A stretch of 64,000 nucleotides of DNA, taken from assembly GCF_000740675.1 (NCBI RefSeq), contig NZ_JPXI01000039.1, positions 248,001 through 312,000 on the forward strand, read 5' to 3'. Made by a program: the position numbers and the translations under genes. The stretch comes from Massilia sp. BSC265 (GTDB lineage Bacteria; Pseudomonadota; Gammaproteobacteria; Burkholderiales; Burkholderiaceae_D). A model generated the notes under the pieces. The model ran no database searches, was not told the DNA's origin, and saw only the letters and a list, made by a program, of their open reading frames with translations. Positions 26,897 through 35,015 of this stretch are shown piece after piece (position 1 is the stretch's first letter; each line of letters starts with the position of its first letter).

Positions 26897-27652
26897 TCAT
26901 TGCGCGGTGATTGCCAGGAATGGGTTGCGTCCTTCCCGGACCAGTGTCGACAGCGCTGCAAGGCTCATGGGCTGGGCAGGCAGGGCCAGGCGCGCCGGTC
27001 CGATCCGGACCTGCTCGGCCTGCACCAGCTGCAATCCGTTCTCGCTGCTTTCGACCAGTGTTCCTCGAGCCGCGAGCCGTTCGAGCGTATCCAGCAGCGT
27101 ACGAATGGCGCTGTCGGCCAGCAGATGACGGCCGAAGGCCAGGTCGCCCGCCGTCAACGCCGTCAGGGCCGGGCCGACCTGGCGCAGCGCCGGGTCGCGG
27201 CTGAGCACGTAATAGGGCGCGCCTTCCGGATCGCGGTATGCACCGTAGCGGTCGAACTCCCACTGCGCGCCGCGGATGTTGTATACCTCGCCGTGCCAGC
27301 CGTTGATCTCGATCGGCCCCTTGTGCACGAGACGCTGCGGCGTGGCTGCCGCCAGTGCGGTAAGCGACCGCATGATGCCGCGCCCGACGCCGTTCGCGTT
27401 CGCGCGCAAGACTTCTTCGATGTCCCCGAGACGCGCCACCACCGGCCTGCCGTCGAGCTCGGCCACCTGGAAGGCCTCGCCCGACAACACCAGGCGGTAC
27501 TGCCGTCCGCCTGGGGCGCCGGCGCGGAAATCGCCGTTGTCGGCGATTTCAAATACCAGCCTGGCCGGATCGGCGGCCTGCTCGTAGACGGCACGCGTCC
27601 CCGCATGGGTGAGCGATGACAGGAATGCACAAAGCAGGATCAACAGTCGCAT
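26897..27652 (-). CDS. Hypothetical secreted protein
   Basis: A 251-residue protein I do not recognise. The ATG at 27652 gives a signal peptide (RLLILLCAFLSSLTHAG). The mature part has alternating short strands: LVFEIADNGDFRAGAP, QYRLVLSGEAFQVAELDGRPVVARLGDIEE, then LVHKGPIEINGWHGEVYNI and QWEFDRYGAY. This suggests a beta-rich periplasmic domain measuring or modifying a ligand. The C-terminal third is helical (RHLLADSAIRTLLDTLERLA). No catalytic motif is obvious and no clear SD precedes the ATG. It is isolated, convergent with the phosphodiesterase gene and 177 bp beyond the end of the GH35 gene. Codon composition is like its neighbours, so it is probably a real gene. Confidence 0.7.
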   Translation of the reverse strand: MRLLILLCAFLSSLTHAGTRAVYEQAADPARLVFEIADNGDFRAGAPGGRQYRLVLSGEAFQVAELDGRPVVARLGDIEEVLRANANGVGRGIMRSLTALAAATPQRLVHKGPIEINGWHGEVYNIRGAQWEFDRYGAYRDPEGAPYYVLSRDPALRQVGPALTALTAGDLAFGRHLLADSAIRTLLDTLERLAARGTLVESSENGLQLVQAEQVRIGPARLALPAQPMSLAALSTLVREGRNPFLAITAQ

Positions 27653-27829
27653 GATGATGAAGTCGGTTGGCGTCAGCGAAAAACAGCTTGTGCAGAATAG
27701 CAAAACGCCAAATCCAAGCTAGCGCTGATTGGAAACAAAATGTTTCCAAAGCGCCACTTCATACCACGATCAGGATCGCGCGAGCGCGGCCAGTACGATG
27801 CGAATTGCCGACATCGCGCCTGGCCCTGC

Positions 27830-30800
27830 TTATTGCATGATCTCGAGATCCACCCCGCCGCGCACCGAACGCAGCTTGACCAGCTTGACCGGCTCCAGCG
27901 CATTCTCCTTGCGCCCGTCGGTCGTCACCGCCAGCGCGACCGTGTTCTCGCCGTTCGGGTTCAGGATGCCCGGCGGGATCACGAAGGTGCGTTGCGGGCC
28001 GATGTGAGCGATGAACTGCCCCATGTTCCACCCGTTCACGAAGATCAGCGCCCGGTTCTCGCGGTCCGAGCGCGGTTTGCTGGTATCGCCGAAGGCCAGG
28101 CCCAGCTGCACGTCGTGGCCGCGCGGCAGGTCGAGCTTGAAGCTGGTGCGCAGCCAATAGGTACCGGCCGCCGGCGGAGCATCGGTGGTGCGCGCCGCCT
28201 GCCAGCCTTTCGGCGAGGCCAGCGGCAAATGCCAGCCCTGGCGTTCGCCGAACAGGCCGCCGTTGTTCATCGGCCCGCGCAGGCGGTCGACGATCTCCTC
28301 GCCGCCCTGGCGGCCCTGGATGCGCCAGGCGATCGGCACCGCGAAGCGCTGGCCGCCACGCTTGGTGAGCGAGGCCGAGATCAGGCCGCGCGCCTCGCGG
28401 TGGTAGTCGTCGGCCATCAGGTTCCAGTTGTGGGCGTTGTTGCGCACCATGACCGAGATGACGTGCTCGCCCGGCTTCAGGTCGCCGAGCGACAGCTTGA
28501 CGCTGTCGGTGGTCTCCGGGAAGGAGCGGCCGGTGTCGAGCTCGTGCTGGCCGACGAAGCGGCCGTCGATCCAGACCTGGATCAGGCCCGCGCCGCCGGC
28601 GCCGTAGAACAGCTCCAGCTGGTTGGCCTTCGGGTCCGTGCTCGTGAAGCGCCCGCGGTACCACACGTCGCCGTGGTGGAAGCCGTAGTCGCTCATCGCC
28701 AGGGTCGGCTGGCCGCGTTCCGGCATGGTCCAGGTCTGGGCCGCCGACGGACGGCGGTCGGCCTGCACCCAGGCACTGTCGTCGAAGCGCGGCGCGCTTT
28801 CCAGGCTGTCCATGCGGCGCGTCCAGGCCAGGCGGGACAGGTCCGGCAGGGTCACCGCCTCCGGCCCCTTGACCGTCCCGCCGCGCACGCTGCCGTCCGG
28901 CTGGCGGCTCAAGGCCAGGTCCTGGCCGTTGAAGCTGGCCGCCTCGAAGGCCGGTCCCCAGATCTCGAAGCTGCTGTCTTCGCCCGCGTCGCCGCGCATG
29001 ACGAGCTTGCCCGCGGAGAGCTGTGCCGAGCGCACCAGCGCCGGCGAGAGCTGCAGCGCGCGGCCGGCGCCCGTCTCCTGGGTCCAGAAGCGCAGGCTGG
29101 TGGGCTCGTCGGCCAGCAGGAGCAGCATCGGCGCCCTGCCGCCGCCCGAGATGCGCACCCGCGCCAGGCCGTCGTGCACGTAGTCCAGCACCAGGTCGCC
29201 CTTGGCGGCATCCCAGCGCGACTTGACCTGCCCGGCCAGCACTTCCACCGTCGGTGCGCTGGAATAGCGCAGCACGGTCTGGCCCGGCTGGCGGTCGCGC
29301 CCGTGCAGCAGGACGATATCGCGTTCGCCGTTGCGGAAATGGGTCTGCAGCTCGGAGGTCGAGTACACCAGGCGCTGGCGCTCCATGTCGTAGGAGGCCA
29401 GCAGCATGCGCGCATCCTGGCCGCGCAAGGTGGTGCCGAACGTGTACTCGCCGTCCCGGGTGGCCAGCCTGACGCTGAAGGCTTCCTCGCCCTTGCCGTC
29501 GGTGGGATTGTGGGCCGCGAAGATCACGTGGGTGCCCAGGCGCCGGTTGACGTTGTGGTAGACCTTGACCTTGCCGTCCGCCGGGGCCAGGGCGGGTCCC
29601 TTGTCCATCTCGGCCAGCACCTGCTCGGCCGCCTGTACGAACATGCCCTGCTGCTTGAGCGCATAGGCTTTCGGGCGCAGGCCGCGGTCTTCCGAGATCG
29701 GGGCGCCGTAGTCGTAGGAGGTGTACACGACCGGGCCGGCCAGCCAGCCCCAGGAGGTGCCGCCGAAGGTCATGTAGACGTTGTGGATCGTGATGCGGTT
29801 GATCAGGTTGGTGCCGTAGAAGACCCGCTGGTAGCCCGTGCCCTGGCGCTCGGCGGTGCAGTGGTAGGTGCCGTTCGATCCCCAGTAGTCGAACCAGCCG
29901 CCGCCCAGCTCGGCAGCAAAGCCGGGCGTGTTGGGCGAAGACAGCGCCCCGGCGCGCGGGCCGGGAGTGGCGTAGATGCCCCAGTCCGGCGCCTTGTTCG
30001 CGCCGGAAGGGTCGGCATGCACGTTGCAGCTGCCGCCCGGGTAGCCGTCGAAGGCGTAGATGTCGGTTGGGCCGGGGTTGGCCCAGGGCGCGGTCGAGCC
30101 TTTCGGCGTCCAGTCGGGCAGGCGGCCGGCCGAGTTGTGGAAGAAGGGCACCTGGATGCCGTCCGCACGCGCCTTGCGCGCCAGGTGCTCCATCTGGCGC
30201 ACGTGCTTCGGTTCGACCTTGCCCAGTTCGTTCTCGAGCTGGTAGGCGATCACGTTGCCGCCGCCGTCGGTCACCTGGTGGCGCGCGATGATCGCGTTCA
30301 CCTGGGTCATCCATTCGTCGACCGCCGACAGGTAGACCGGATCGTCGGTGCGCGCCTCGCCGCGGTTGCGGAACATCCAGCCCGGATAGCCGCCGCCGGT
30401 CAGCTCGGAATTGATGTAGGGGCCGGTGCGGGCGATGATGTACATGCCCTCTTCTTCCGCGATCTGCAGCGCGCGCTCGACGTTGCGGATGCCCGAGAAG
30501 TCGTACACGCCCGGCGCCGGCGAATGGTAGCCCCAGTCGAAATAGAAGGCCACGCCGTTGAAGCCGAGCGCCTTCATCTTCTGCATCACGTCGCGCCACA
30601 GCGACGGATTCGGCAGGCGGAACGGATGGATCTCGCCCGACCAGACGACGACGCGCTTGCCGTCGATCTTGAGCGAATACTGGTCCCAGGTGACCGCCTT
30701 GGGGCGGCCCTTCGGTGCGGTGATCCCGGCGAGCGTTGGCGACGCTTCGCCCATGACGCCGAACGAGGACGCCATCGCGGCGGTTCCGGTCAGGCGGGCT

Positions 30801-31723
30801 TGCGCGGCCCAGGTCCGGCCGCCGTCCTGGCTGTCACTGAACCAGGCCCGGTCCCCGCCTTCGCTTCGGGTATAGAGGCGCAGCGTCGCACCCAGGCGCA
30901 CCAACCCGGCCGGCTTCAAGCCTGCGTCCAGGGCGCTCAGGTTCGATTGCTGCTCGATGCGCCATGGTCCTTTCACGTCGGCTGCCCGGGCCAGCACCAG
31001 GCGGCCGCTGCGCGCTTCACGCGCGACGGCGACATAGCCATCGCCGTCGGAAACGGCCACGGTGTCGAGATAGCCGGACTCCAGGCCGCGCATCGGCACG
31101 GGGGCCGGCCAGTTGGCCAGCGTCGCATCCGGGGTGAGCACATGGGCGCCCTGCCCGCCCCCGGCCGCCGGCAGGGTCGCTACCAGATGGAGCTGCTTGT
31201 CGTTGCTGCGTACCCAGTTGGGCGAACGGACCTGGCCTGTGCCCAGGCGCACCTCGCGCACGGCATCCCAGCGGCGCAGGTCCGGCGACGAAGCCAGGCC
31301 GATCGTCCCGGGCGCAGCGCTGGCATAGGCCAGGACGTAGCGGCCGTCGGCATGGCGCGCCAGGGTCGGGTCCTGCAGCTTGCCGGACGGCGGCGTCCAG
31401 GCTTCGGATACCAGCGACGTGAAGTTGGCGCCGTCCTGCGACGACAGCAGGCTCAAGGTATTGGCCGCGCCCGCGGTCAGCGCAGGCATCAGGACGGTTT
31501 GTCCGGACTGGGATGCGGCAGTGGCGCTGGCAGTGCCGGCCTGCAGGCCGGACCCTTGCGGGATGCCCAGTTCCTGGGCAAACGCCGGCCCGCCCAGGAC
31601 GGTGGAAGCGGCAAGCGCGGCGCTGAGCGCGGCGGCACGCAGGGAAAGCGCGCGGGGAGCAGAAAGCGACGTGACAAGCCCTGTTGCCAGGGCCGGGGGC
31701 CTGGATGGGGAGGTATTCGGCAA
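27830..31723 (-). CDS. Large GH35 beta-galactosidase with N-terminal five-bladed-propeller domain
   Basis: A 1297-residue secreted protein. After a signal region (about residues 25-50, ending GGPAFAQ) come about 290 residues resembling a GH43/GH32-like propeller (LQDPTLARHADGRYVLAYAS, IGLASSPDLRRWD, repeated DGGRTW/WAAQ-type blades). The GH35 barrel starts near residue 345 (DQYSLKIDGKRVVVWSGEIHPFR). Its acid Glu is in IAYQLENELG, the probable nucleophile region is AAELGGGWFDYWG, and TFGGTSWGWLAG and YTSYDYGAPISEDRG follow. C-terminal jelly-roll domains (VWYRGRF, LIQVWIDGRFVGQH, FVNGWNMGQFI) complete it. The start is TTG with AGGAG 5 bp upstream. The likely substrate is beta-galactan side chains of RG-I. 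It is divergent from the symporter gene. Confidence 0.88.
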   Translation of the reverse strand: MPNTSPSRPPALATGLVTSLSAPRALSLRAAALSAALAASTVLGGPAFAQELGIPQGSGLQAGTASATAASQSGQTVLMPALTAGAANTLSLLSSQDGANFTSLVSEAWTPPSGKLQDPTLARHADGRYVLAYASAAPGTIGLASSPDLRRWDAVREVRLGTGQVRSPNWVRSNDKQLHLVATLPAAGGGQGAHVLTPDATLANWPAPVPMRGLESGYLDTVAVSDGDGYVAVAREARSGRLVLARAADVKGPWRIEQQSNLSALDAGLKPAGLVRLGATLRLYTRSEGGDRAWFSDSQDGGRTWAAQARLTGTAAMASSFGVMGEASPTLAGITAPKGRPKAVTWDQYSLKIDGKRVVVWSGEIHPFRLPNPSLWRDVMQKMKALGFNGVAFYFDWGYHSPAPGVYDFSGIRNVERALQIAEEEGMYIIARTGPYINSELTGGGYPGWMFRNRGEARTDDPVYLSAVDEWMTQVNAIIARHQVTDGGGNVIAYQLENELGKVEPKHVRQMEHLARKARADGIQVPFFHNSAGRLPDWTPKGSTAPWANPGPTDIYAFDGYPGGSCNVHADPSGANKAPDWGIYATPGPRAGALSSPNTPGFAAELGGGWFDYWGSNGTYHCTAERQGTGYQRVFYGTNLINRITIHNVYMTFGGTSWGWLAGPVVYTSYDYGAPISEDRGLRPKAYALKQQGMFVQAAEQVLAEMDKGPALAPADGKVKVYHNVNRRLGTHVIFAAHNPTDGKGEEAFSVRLATRDGEYTFGTTLRGQDARMLLASYDMERQRLVYSTSELQTHFRNGERDIVLLHGRDRQPGQTVLRYSSAPTVEVLAGQVKSRWDAAKGDLVLDYVHDGLARVRISGGGRAPMLLLLADEPTSLRFWTQETGAGRALQLSPALVRSAQLSAGKLVMRGDAGEDSSFEIWGPAFEAASFNGQDLALSRQPDGSVRGGTVKGPEAVTLPDLSRLAWTRRMDSLESAPRFDDSAWVQADRRPSAAQTWTMPERGQPTLAMSDYGFHHGDVWYRGRFTSTDPKANQLELFYGAGGAGLIQVWIDGRFVGQHELDTGRSFPETTDSVKLSLGDLKPGEHVISVMVRNNAHNWNLMADDYHREARGLISASLTKRGGQRFAVPIAWRIQGRQGGEEIVDRLRGPMNNGGLFGERQGWHLPLASPKGWQAARTTDAPPAAGTYWLRTSFKLDLPRGHDVQLGLAFGDTSKPRSDRENRALIFVNGWNMGQFIAHIGPQRTFVIPPGILNPNGENTVALAVTTDGRKENALEPVKLVKLRSVRGGVDLEIMQ

Positions 31724-31781
31724 GGTGTCTCCTTTTTTGTATTCTCGTGCGCCTGCTCATCGGGTGGCGGCGCCCCTGGGC

Positions 31782-31830
31782 ATTGTAGGTGCTCGGCCGC
31801 GCTTCGATCAGCCTCGCGGCGAAAGAATCA
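31782..31830 (-). promoter_or_regulatory. Putative promoter with TGATTCTTTC motif upstream of GH35
   Basis: On the minus strand TGATTCTTTC (31821-31830) lies exactly 37 nt upstream of a -10-like TACAAT (31782-31787). This is the same arrangement as at 11578-11626 and 38237-38285. It lies in the 310-bp divergent gap between GH35 and the symporter gene; I found no other clear feature in that gap. Confidence 0.55.
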
Positions 31831-32033
31831 GGCAGCTGATCGGATGGCCGGACGCGGGCAGGCATTCGCTCAAATGGATGAGTATTTCGCGCACCCGCGC
31901 GCACGCGTTGCCGGCTATGCAAAGATTGGCACCGCGGAGCCCATCCCTGGCGCCCCGACAGCCGTGACGCAACAGCGCCGGCCGATAACAAGGTACGGAC
32001 CGGCTCCGTACCAAGACGAGACACCGCTACCCA

Positions 32034-33698
32034 ATGAATTCGTTCTCTTCCCTCGACACCTTCGTTTTCCTCATCTACTTCGTCATCGTGGCCGGCTACG
32101 GCATCTGGATCTACCGACGCCGCAACGGCTCGGACAAGAACACGCACGATTACTTCCTGGCCGAAGGCTCGCTCACCTGGTGGGCGATCGGCGCCTCCCT
32201 GATCGCCTCGAACATCTCGGCCGAACAGTTCATCGGCATGAGCGGCGCCGGCTACCGGATCGGCATGGCCATCGCCGTGTACGAGCTGATGGCGGCCGCC
32301 ACCCTGATCATCGTGGCGGTGTTCTTCATGCCGGTCTACCTGAAGAACCGCATCTACACCATGCCCCAGTTCCTGCAGCAGCGCTACGGGCCCGGCGTGG
32401 CGACCGTCATGGCCTGGTTCTGGCTGGCCCTGTACATCGTCGTGAACCAGACTGCCATCCTGTACCTGGGCGCGCTGGCGATCAGCAGCATGGTCGGCAT
32501 CGGCGTGCTGCCCTGCATGCTGTTCCTGGCGGTGTTCGCCACCGTCATTACCCTGGGCGGCATGAAGGTGATCGGCTACACCGACGTGATCCAGGTGTTC
32601 TGCCTGGTGATCGGCGGCCTGGTGACGACCTGGATCGCCCTCGACCTGGTGGCCCGCCTGAGCGGCGCGGAAGGCGCGATGGTGGGCGTGCGCGAACTGT
32701 TCCAGCGCGCCGGTGGCCATTTCGACATGGTGCTCTCGCGCGATAACCCGAACTACATGGACCTGCCGGGCCTGTCGACCCTGATCGGCGGCATGTGGAT
32801 CGTCAACCTGAGCTACTTCGGCTGCAACCAGTACATCACCCAGCGCGCCCTGGGCGCCAGCCTGCCGGTCGCGCGCAAGGGCCTGCTGTTCGCCGCCTTC
32901 CTCAAGCTCCTGATGCCGCTGATCGTGGTCCTGCCGGGCATCGCCGCCTATGCGCTCGACCAGGGCGGCGTGCTGGGCGATTCGCTGCGCCCTAGCGGCG
33001 AAGTGAATCCGGACCGCGCCTACCCCACCCTGCTGACCCTGCTGCCGGAGGGCCTGAAGGGCGTCGCGTTCGCGGCCCTGACGGCGGCCGTGGTGGCCTC
33101 GCTGGCCGGCAAGGCGAACAGCATCGCCACCATCTTCACCCTCGACATCTACCGTCCCAAGTTCCGCCCGGACGCGAGCGAGCGCCACATGGTCTGGATC
33201 GGCCGCCTGACGGTAGTCGCCTCGATGGCAATCGCGGTGTCGATCGCGCCCCTGATGGGCATCGACAAGAAAGGCGGCTTCCAGTACATCCAGGAGTACA
33301 CCGGCTTCGTCTCGCCGGGCATCCTGGCGATGTTCCTGCTGGGCTTCTTCTGGCGCCGCACCAATGGCGCCGCCGCCATGTTCGCGGCGGTTGCCAGCGT
33401 GGGCCTGTCGATCGTGCTCAAGTTCCTGCCGGACTTCGTCGACCTGTCCTTCCTGGCGCCGATCGGCTTCGCGGTCCCCAACAGCGTTGGCGTGTACGAG
33501 ATTCCCTTCCTCGACCGCACCCTGATCGTGTTCCTGATGATCGTCGTCGGCATGGCCATCATCAGCCTGCTGGGCCGCCAGCCGGCATCGACGATCGTCA
33601 AGGTCGACCGCAGCCTGTTCAAGGTGGAGCCGGGCTTCGCCTTCGGCTCGGCGGTGGTGTGCGCCATCCTGGTGCTCATCTACGCGGCCTGGTGGTAG
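32034..33698 (+). CDS. Sodium/solute symporter (SSS family), probable sugar transporter
   Basis: A 554-residue inner-membrane protein with about 14 hydrophobic segments. SSS/SGLT features include the N-terminal FLIYFVIVAGYGIWIYRRR, DYFLAEGSLTWWAIGASLIASNISAEQFIGMSGAGY (the hallmark SGLT segment), GGMKVIGYTDVIQ, NQYITQRALGA and ALTAAVVASLAGKANSIATIFTLDIY. It resembles vSGLT-type galactose/glucose transporters, so it may import galactose released by the divergent GH35 enzyme. The ATG at 32034 has no strong SD. A palindromic repeat follows the stop. Confidence 0.9.
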   Translation: MNSFSSLDTFVFLIYFVIVAGYGIWIYRRRNGSDKNTHDYFLAEGSLTWWAIGASLIASNISAEQFIGMSGAGYRIGMAIAVYELMAAATLIIVAVFFMPVYLKNRIYTMPQFLQQRYGPGVATVMAWFWLALYIVVNQTAILYLGALAISSMVGIGVLPCMLFLAVFATVITLGGMKVIGYTDVIQVFCLVIGGLVTTWIALDLVARLSGAEGAMVGVRELFQRAGGHFDMVLSRDNPNYMDLPGLSTLIGGMWIVNLSYFGCNQYITQRALGASLPVARKGLLFAAFLKLLMPLIVVLPGIAAYALDQGGVLGDSLRPSGEVNPDRAYPTLLTLLPEGLKGVAFAALTAAVVASLAGKANSIATIFTLDIYRPKFRPDASERHMVWIGRLTVVASMAIAVSIAPLMGIDKKGGFQYIQEYTGFVSPGILAMFLLGFFWRRTNGAAAMFAAVASVGLSIVLKFLPDFVDLSFLAPIGFAVPNSVGVYEIPFLDRTLIVFLMIVVGMAIISLLGRQPASTIVKVDRSLFKVEPGFAFGSAVVCAILVLIYAAWW

Positions 33699-33743
33699 GA
33701 CAGGGTTGTCGGCGTGCTGCCGGCAACAGTTCAATGGAGAAGC

Positions 33744-33913
33744 GTAGGCTGGGCGGCTCCCAGCGGACGCATGGTTAACCTGCGGCTTCGGTGCCGCCCA
33801 CGCCGTCAATCCTGTTGGAACAGATGCGACGGCTATTCACGTTCCAGTTGAACGCGTGGGCGGCATGTGCGGCGCGGGCTCATCGAGGAAGCGGGTGGAG
33901 CCGCCCACCCTAC
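33744..33913. repeat. Composite REP-like palindrome
   Basis: The left arm GTAGGCTGGGCGGC and right arm GCCGCCCACCCTAC flank internal arms GTGCCGCCCACGC and GTTGAACGCGTGGGCGGC. The organisation is that of the 14007-14120 element, but with more sequence between the arms. It lies between the convergent symporter and GH43 genes. Confidence 0.72.
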
Positions 33914-33931
33914 GAACCGGTATCTGTCGTA

Positions 33932-34942
33932 TTAGCGGTCAGCCACCGGCTCACCGAACTCCGGCATCCCATCCGCGCGCCAACGGATCACCTGGGCGCG
34001 GGTATGCCGGTTCGGGTCGCGCAGCGGCTCGCCGACGATGTCGCGGTAGTTGCGCGCATGGTAGACCAGGATGTCGGTCTTGCCGTCCGGGGTGGTGGTA
34101 AAACTGTTGTGGCCCGGGCCGTACTGCCCGGTCCTCGCACTGCTGCGCAGCACCGGCACCGGTGACTTGGTCCAGGAGCGCGGATCCATCAGGTCGGCGT
34201 CTTCCGGCGCGCTGAGCATACCGAGCGCATAGTTGGCGTCGGTCGCGCTGGCCGAGTAGGTCATCCATACCCTGCCGTTCTTGACCAGGAATGCGGACGC
34301 CTCGTTGACCTCGTGGCCGATCTTCTCCCACGCGTATTCCGGACGCGTGAGCAACACCGCCGGCTGGCGGATCGCCAGCGGCCCGTCCATCTTCGCCAGG
34401 TAGATATTGGTGGCCTTGCTGGCGTCGGGCGCGCGCTGGGTCCAGCTCAGGTAGCGCTGGCCACGGTGCTCGAAGGTGGTCGCGTCGAGCGAGAAGCTCT
34501 CCCAGCCGGTCTTGAGCTGGCCGCGCTCGGTCCACTCTCCTTCGAGCGGATTGACCGACGCGTTCTCCAGCACGTAGAGGCGGATCTCCCAGATCTTGTC
34601 GGCGCGTCCGGCCGTGAAATAGATGTACCACTTGCCGTCGATGCGGTGCATTTCGGGCGCCCAGATGTGCGCGCCCATCTCGCCGCTGGCGTGCTTGCGC
34701 CACACCACCTTGGCGTCGGCCGCGCCAAGCTCGTTCAGGCTGCGCGCCCGGCGCACCTCGATGCGATCGTACTCCGGCACAGTGGCCGTGTAGTAGTACC
34801 AGCCATCCCGCTGCAGGGTGACGTGGGGATCGGCGCGCTGGCGCACCAGGGGGTTGGCGAAGCCGGCTTCGGCGGCCGTGGATGGGATGGGGAAGCTCAG
34901 CGCGGCCAGCAAGGCGGCAGCGAGTACGGTAGTGCGGATCAT
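33932..34942 (-). CDS. GH43 alpha-L-arabinofuranosidase, secreted
   Basis: A 336-residue protein. The ATG at 34942 (GAGG close upstream) gives a signal peptide (VLAAALLAALSFPIPSTAA). The five-bladed propeller shows NPLVRQRADPHVTLQRDGWYYYTAT (catalytic base Asp in RADP), GAHIWAPEMHRIDGKWYIYFTA (APE motif), WTERGQLKTGWESFSLDATTF (SLDAT with the pKa-modulating Asp), GHEVNEASAFL (general acid Glu in EAS) and GPGHNSFTT (conserved His). These fit the exo-alpha-1,5-arabinofuranosidase type of GH43. It should strip arabinan side chains of RG-I. It lies downstream of TonB receptor 1 but beyond a strong terminator, so it is probably transcribed separately. Confidence 0.9.
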   Translation of the reverse strand: MIRTTVLAAALLAALSFPIPSTAAEAGFANPLVRQRADPHVTLQRDGWYYYTATVPEYDRIEVRRARSLNELGAADAKVVWRKHASGEMGAHIWAPEMHRIDGKWYIYFTAGRADKIWEIRLYVLENASVNPLEGEWTERGQLKTGWESFSLDATTFEHRGQRYLSWTQRAPDASKATNIYLAKMDGPLAIRQPAVLLTRPEYAWEKIGHEVNEASAFLVKNGRVWMTYSASATDANYALGMLSAPEDADLMDPRSWTKSPVPVLRSSARTGQYGPGHNSFTTTPDGKTDILVYHARNYRDIVGEPLRDPNRHTRAQVIRWRADGMPEFGEPVADR

Positions 34943-34957
34943 GGGACCTCGACAAGT

Positions 34958-34987
34958 AAAAAAGCCAGTCACCGCGAGATGACTGGC
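34958..34987 (-). terminator. Rho-independent terminator after TonB receptor 1
   Basis: The minus strand reads GCCAGTCA, eight loop bases, TGACTGGC and then six T. It lies between the TonB receptor stop (35016) and the GH43 start (34942). The T-run is just upstream of the GH43 ribosome-binding site. Confidence 0.85.
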
Positions 34988-35015
34988 AAATCGGAACAGG
35001 AGAGGGGTGAGACGA

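Noticed and set aside
27740..32746. Plus-strand open frame of 1668 codons opposite GH35 and running into the symporter gene
   Set aside because: It is antisense to a GH35 gene with all catalytic motifs, has shadow-type composition and crosses into another frame of the symporter gene.
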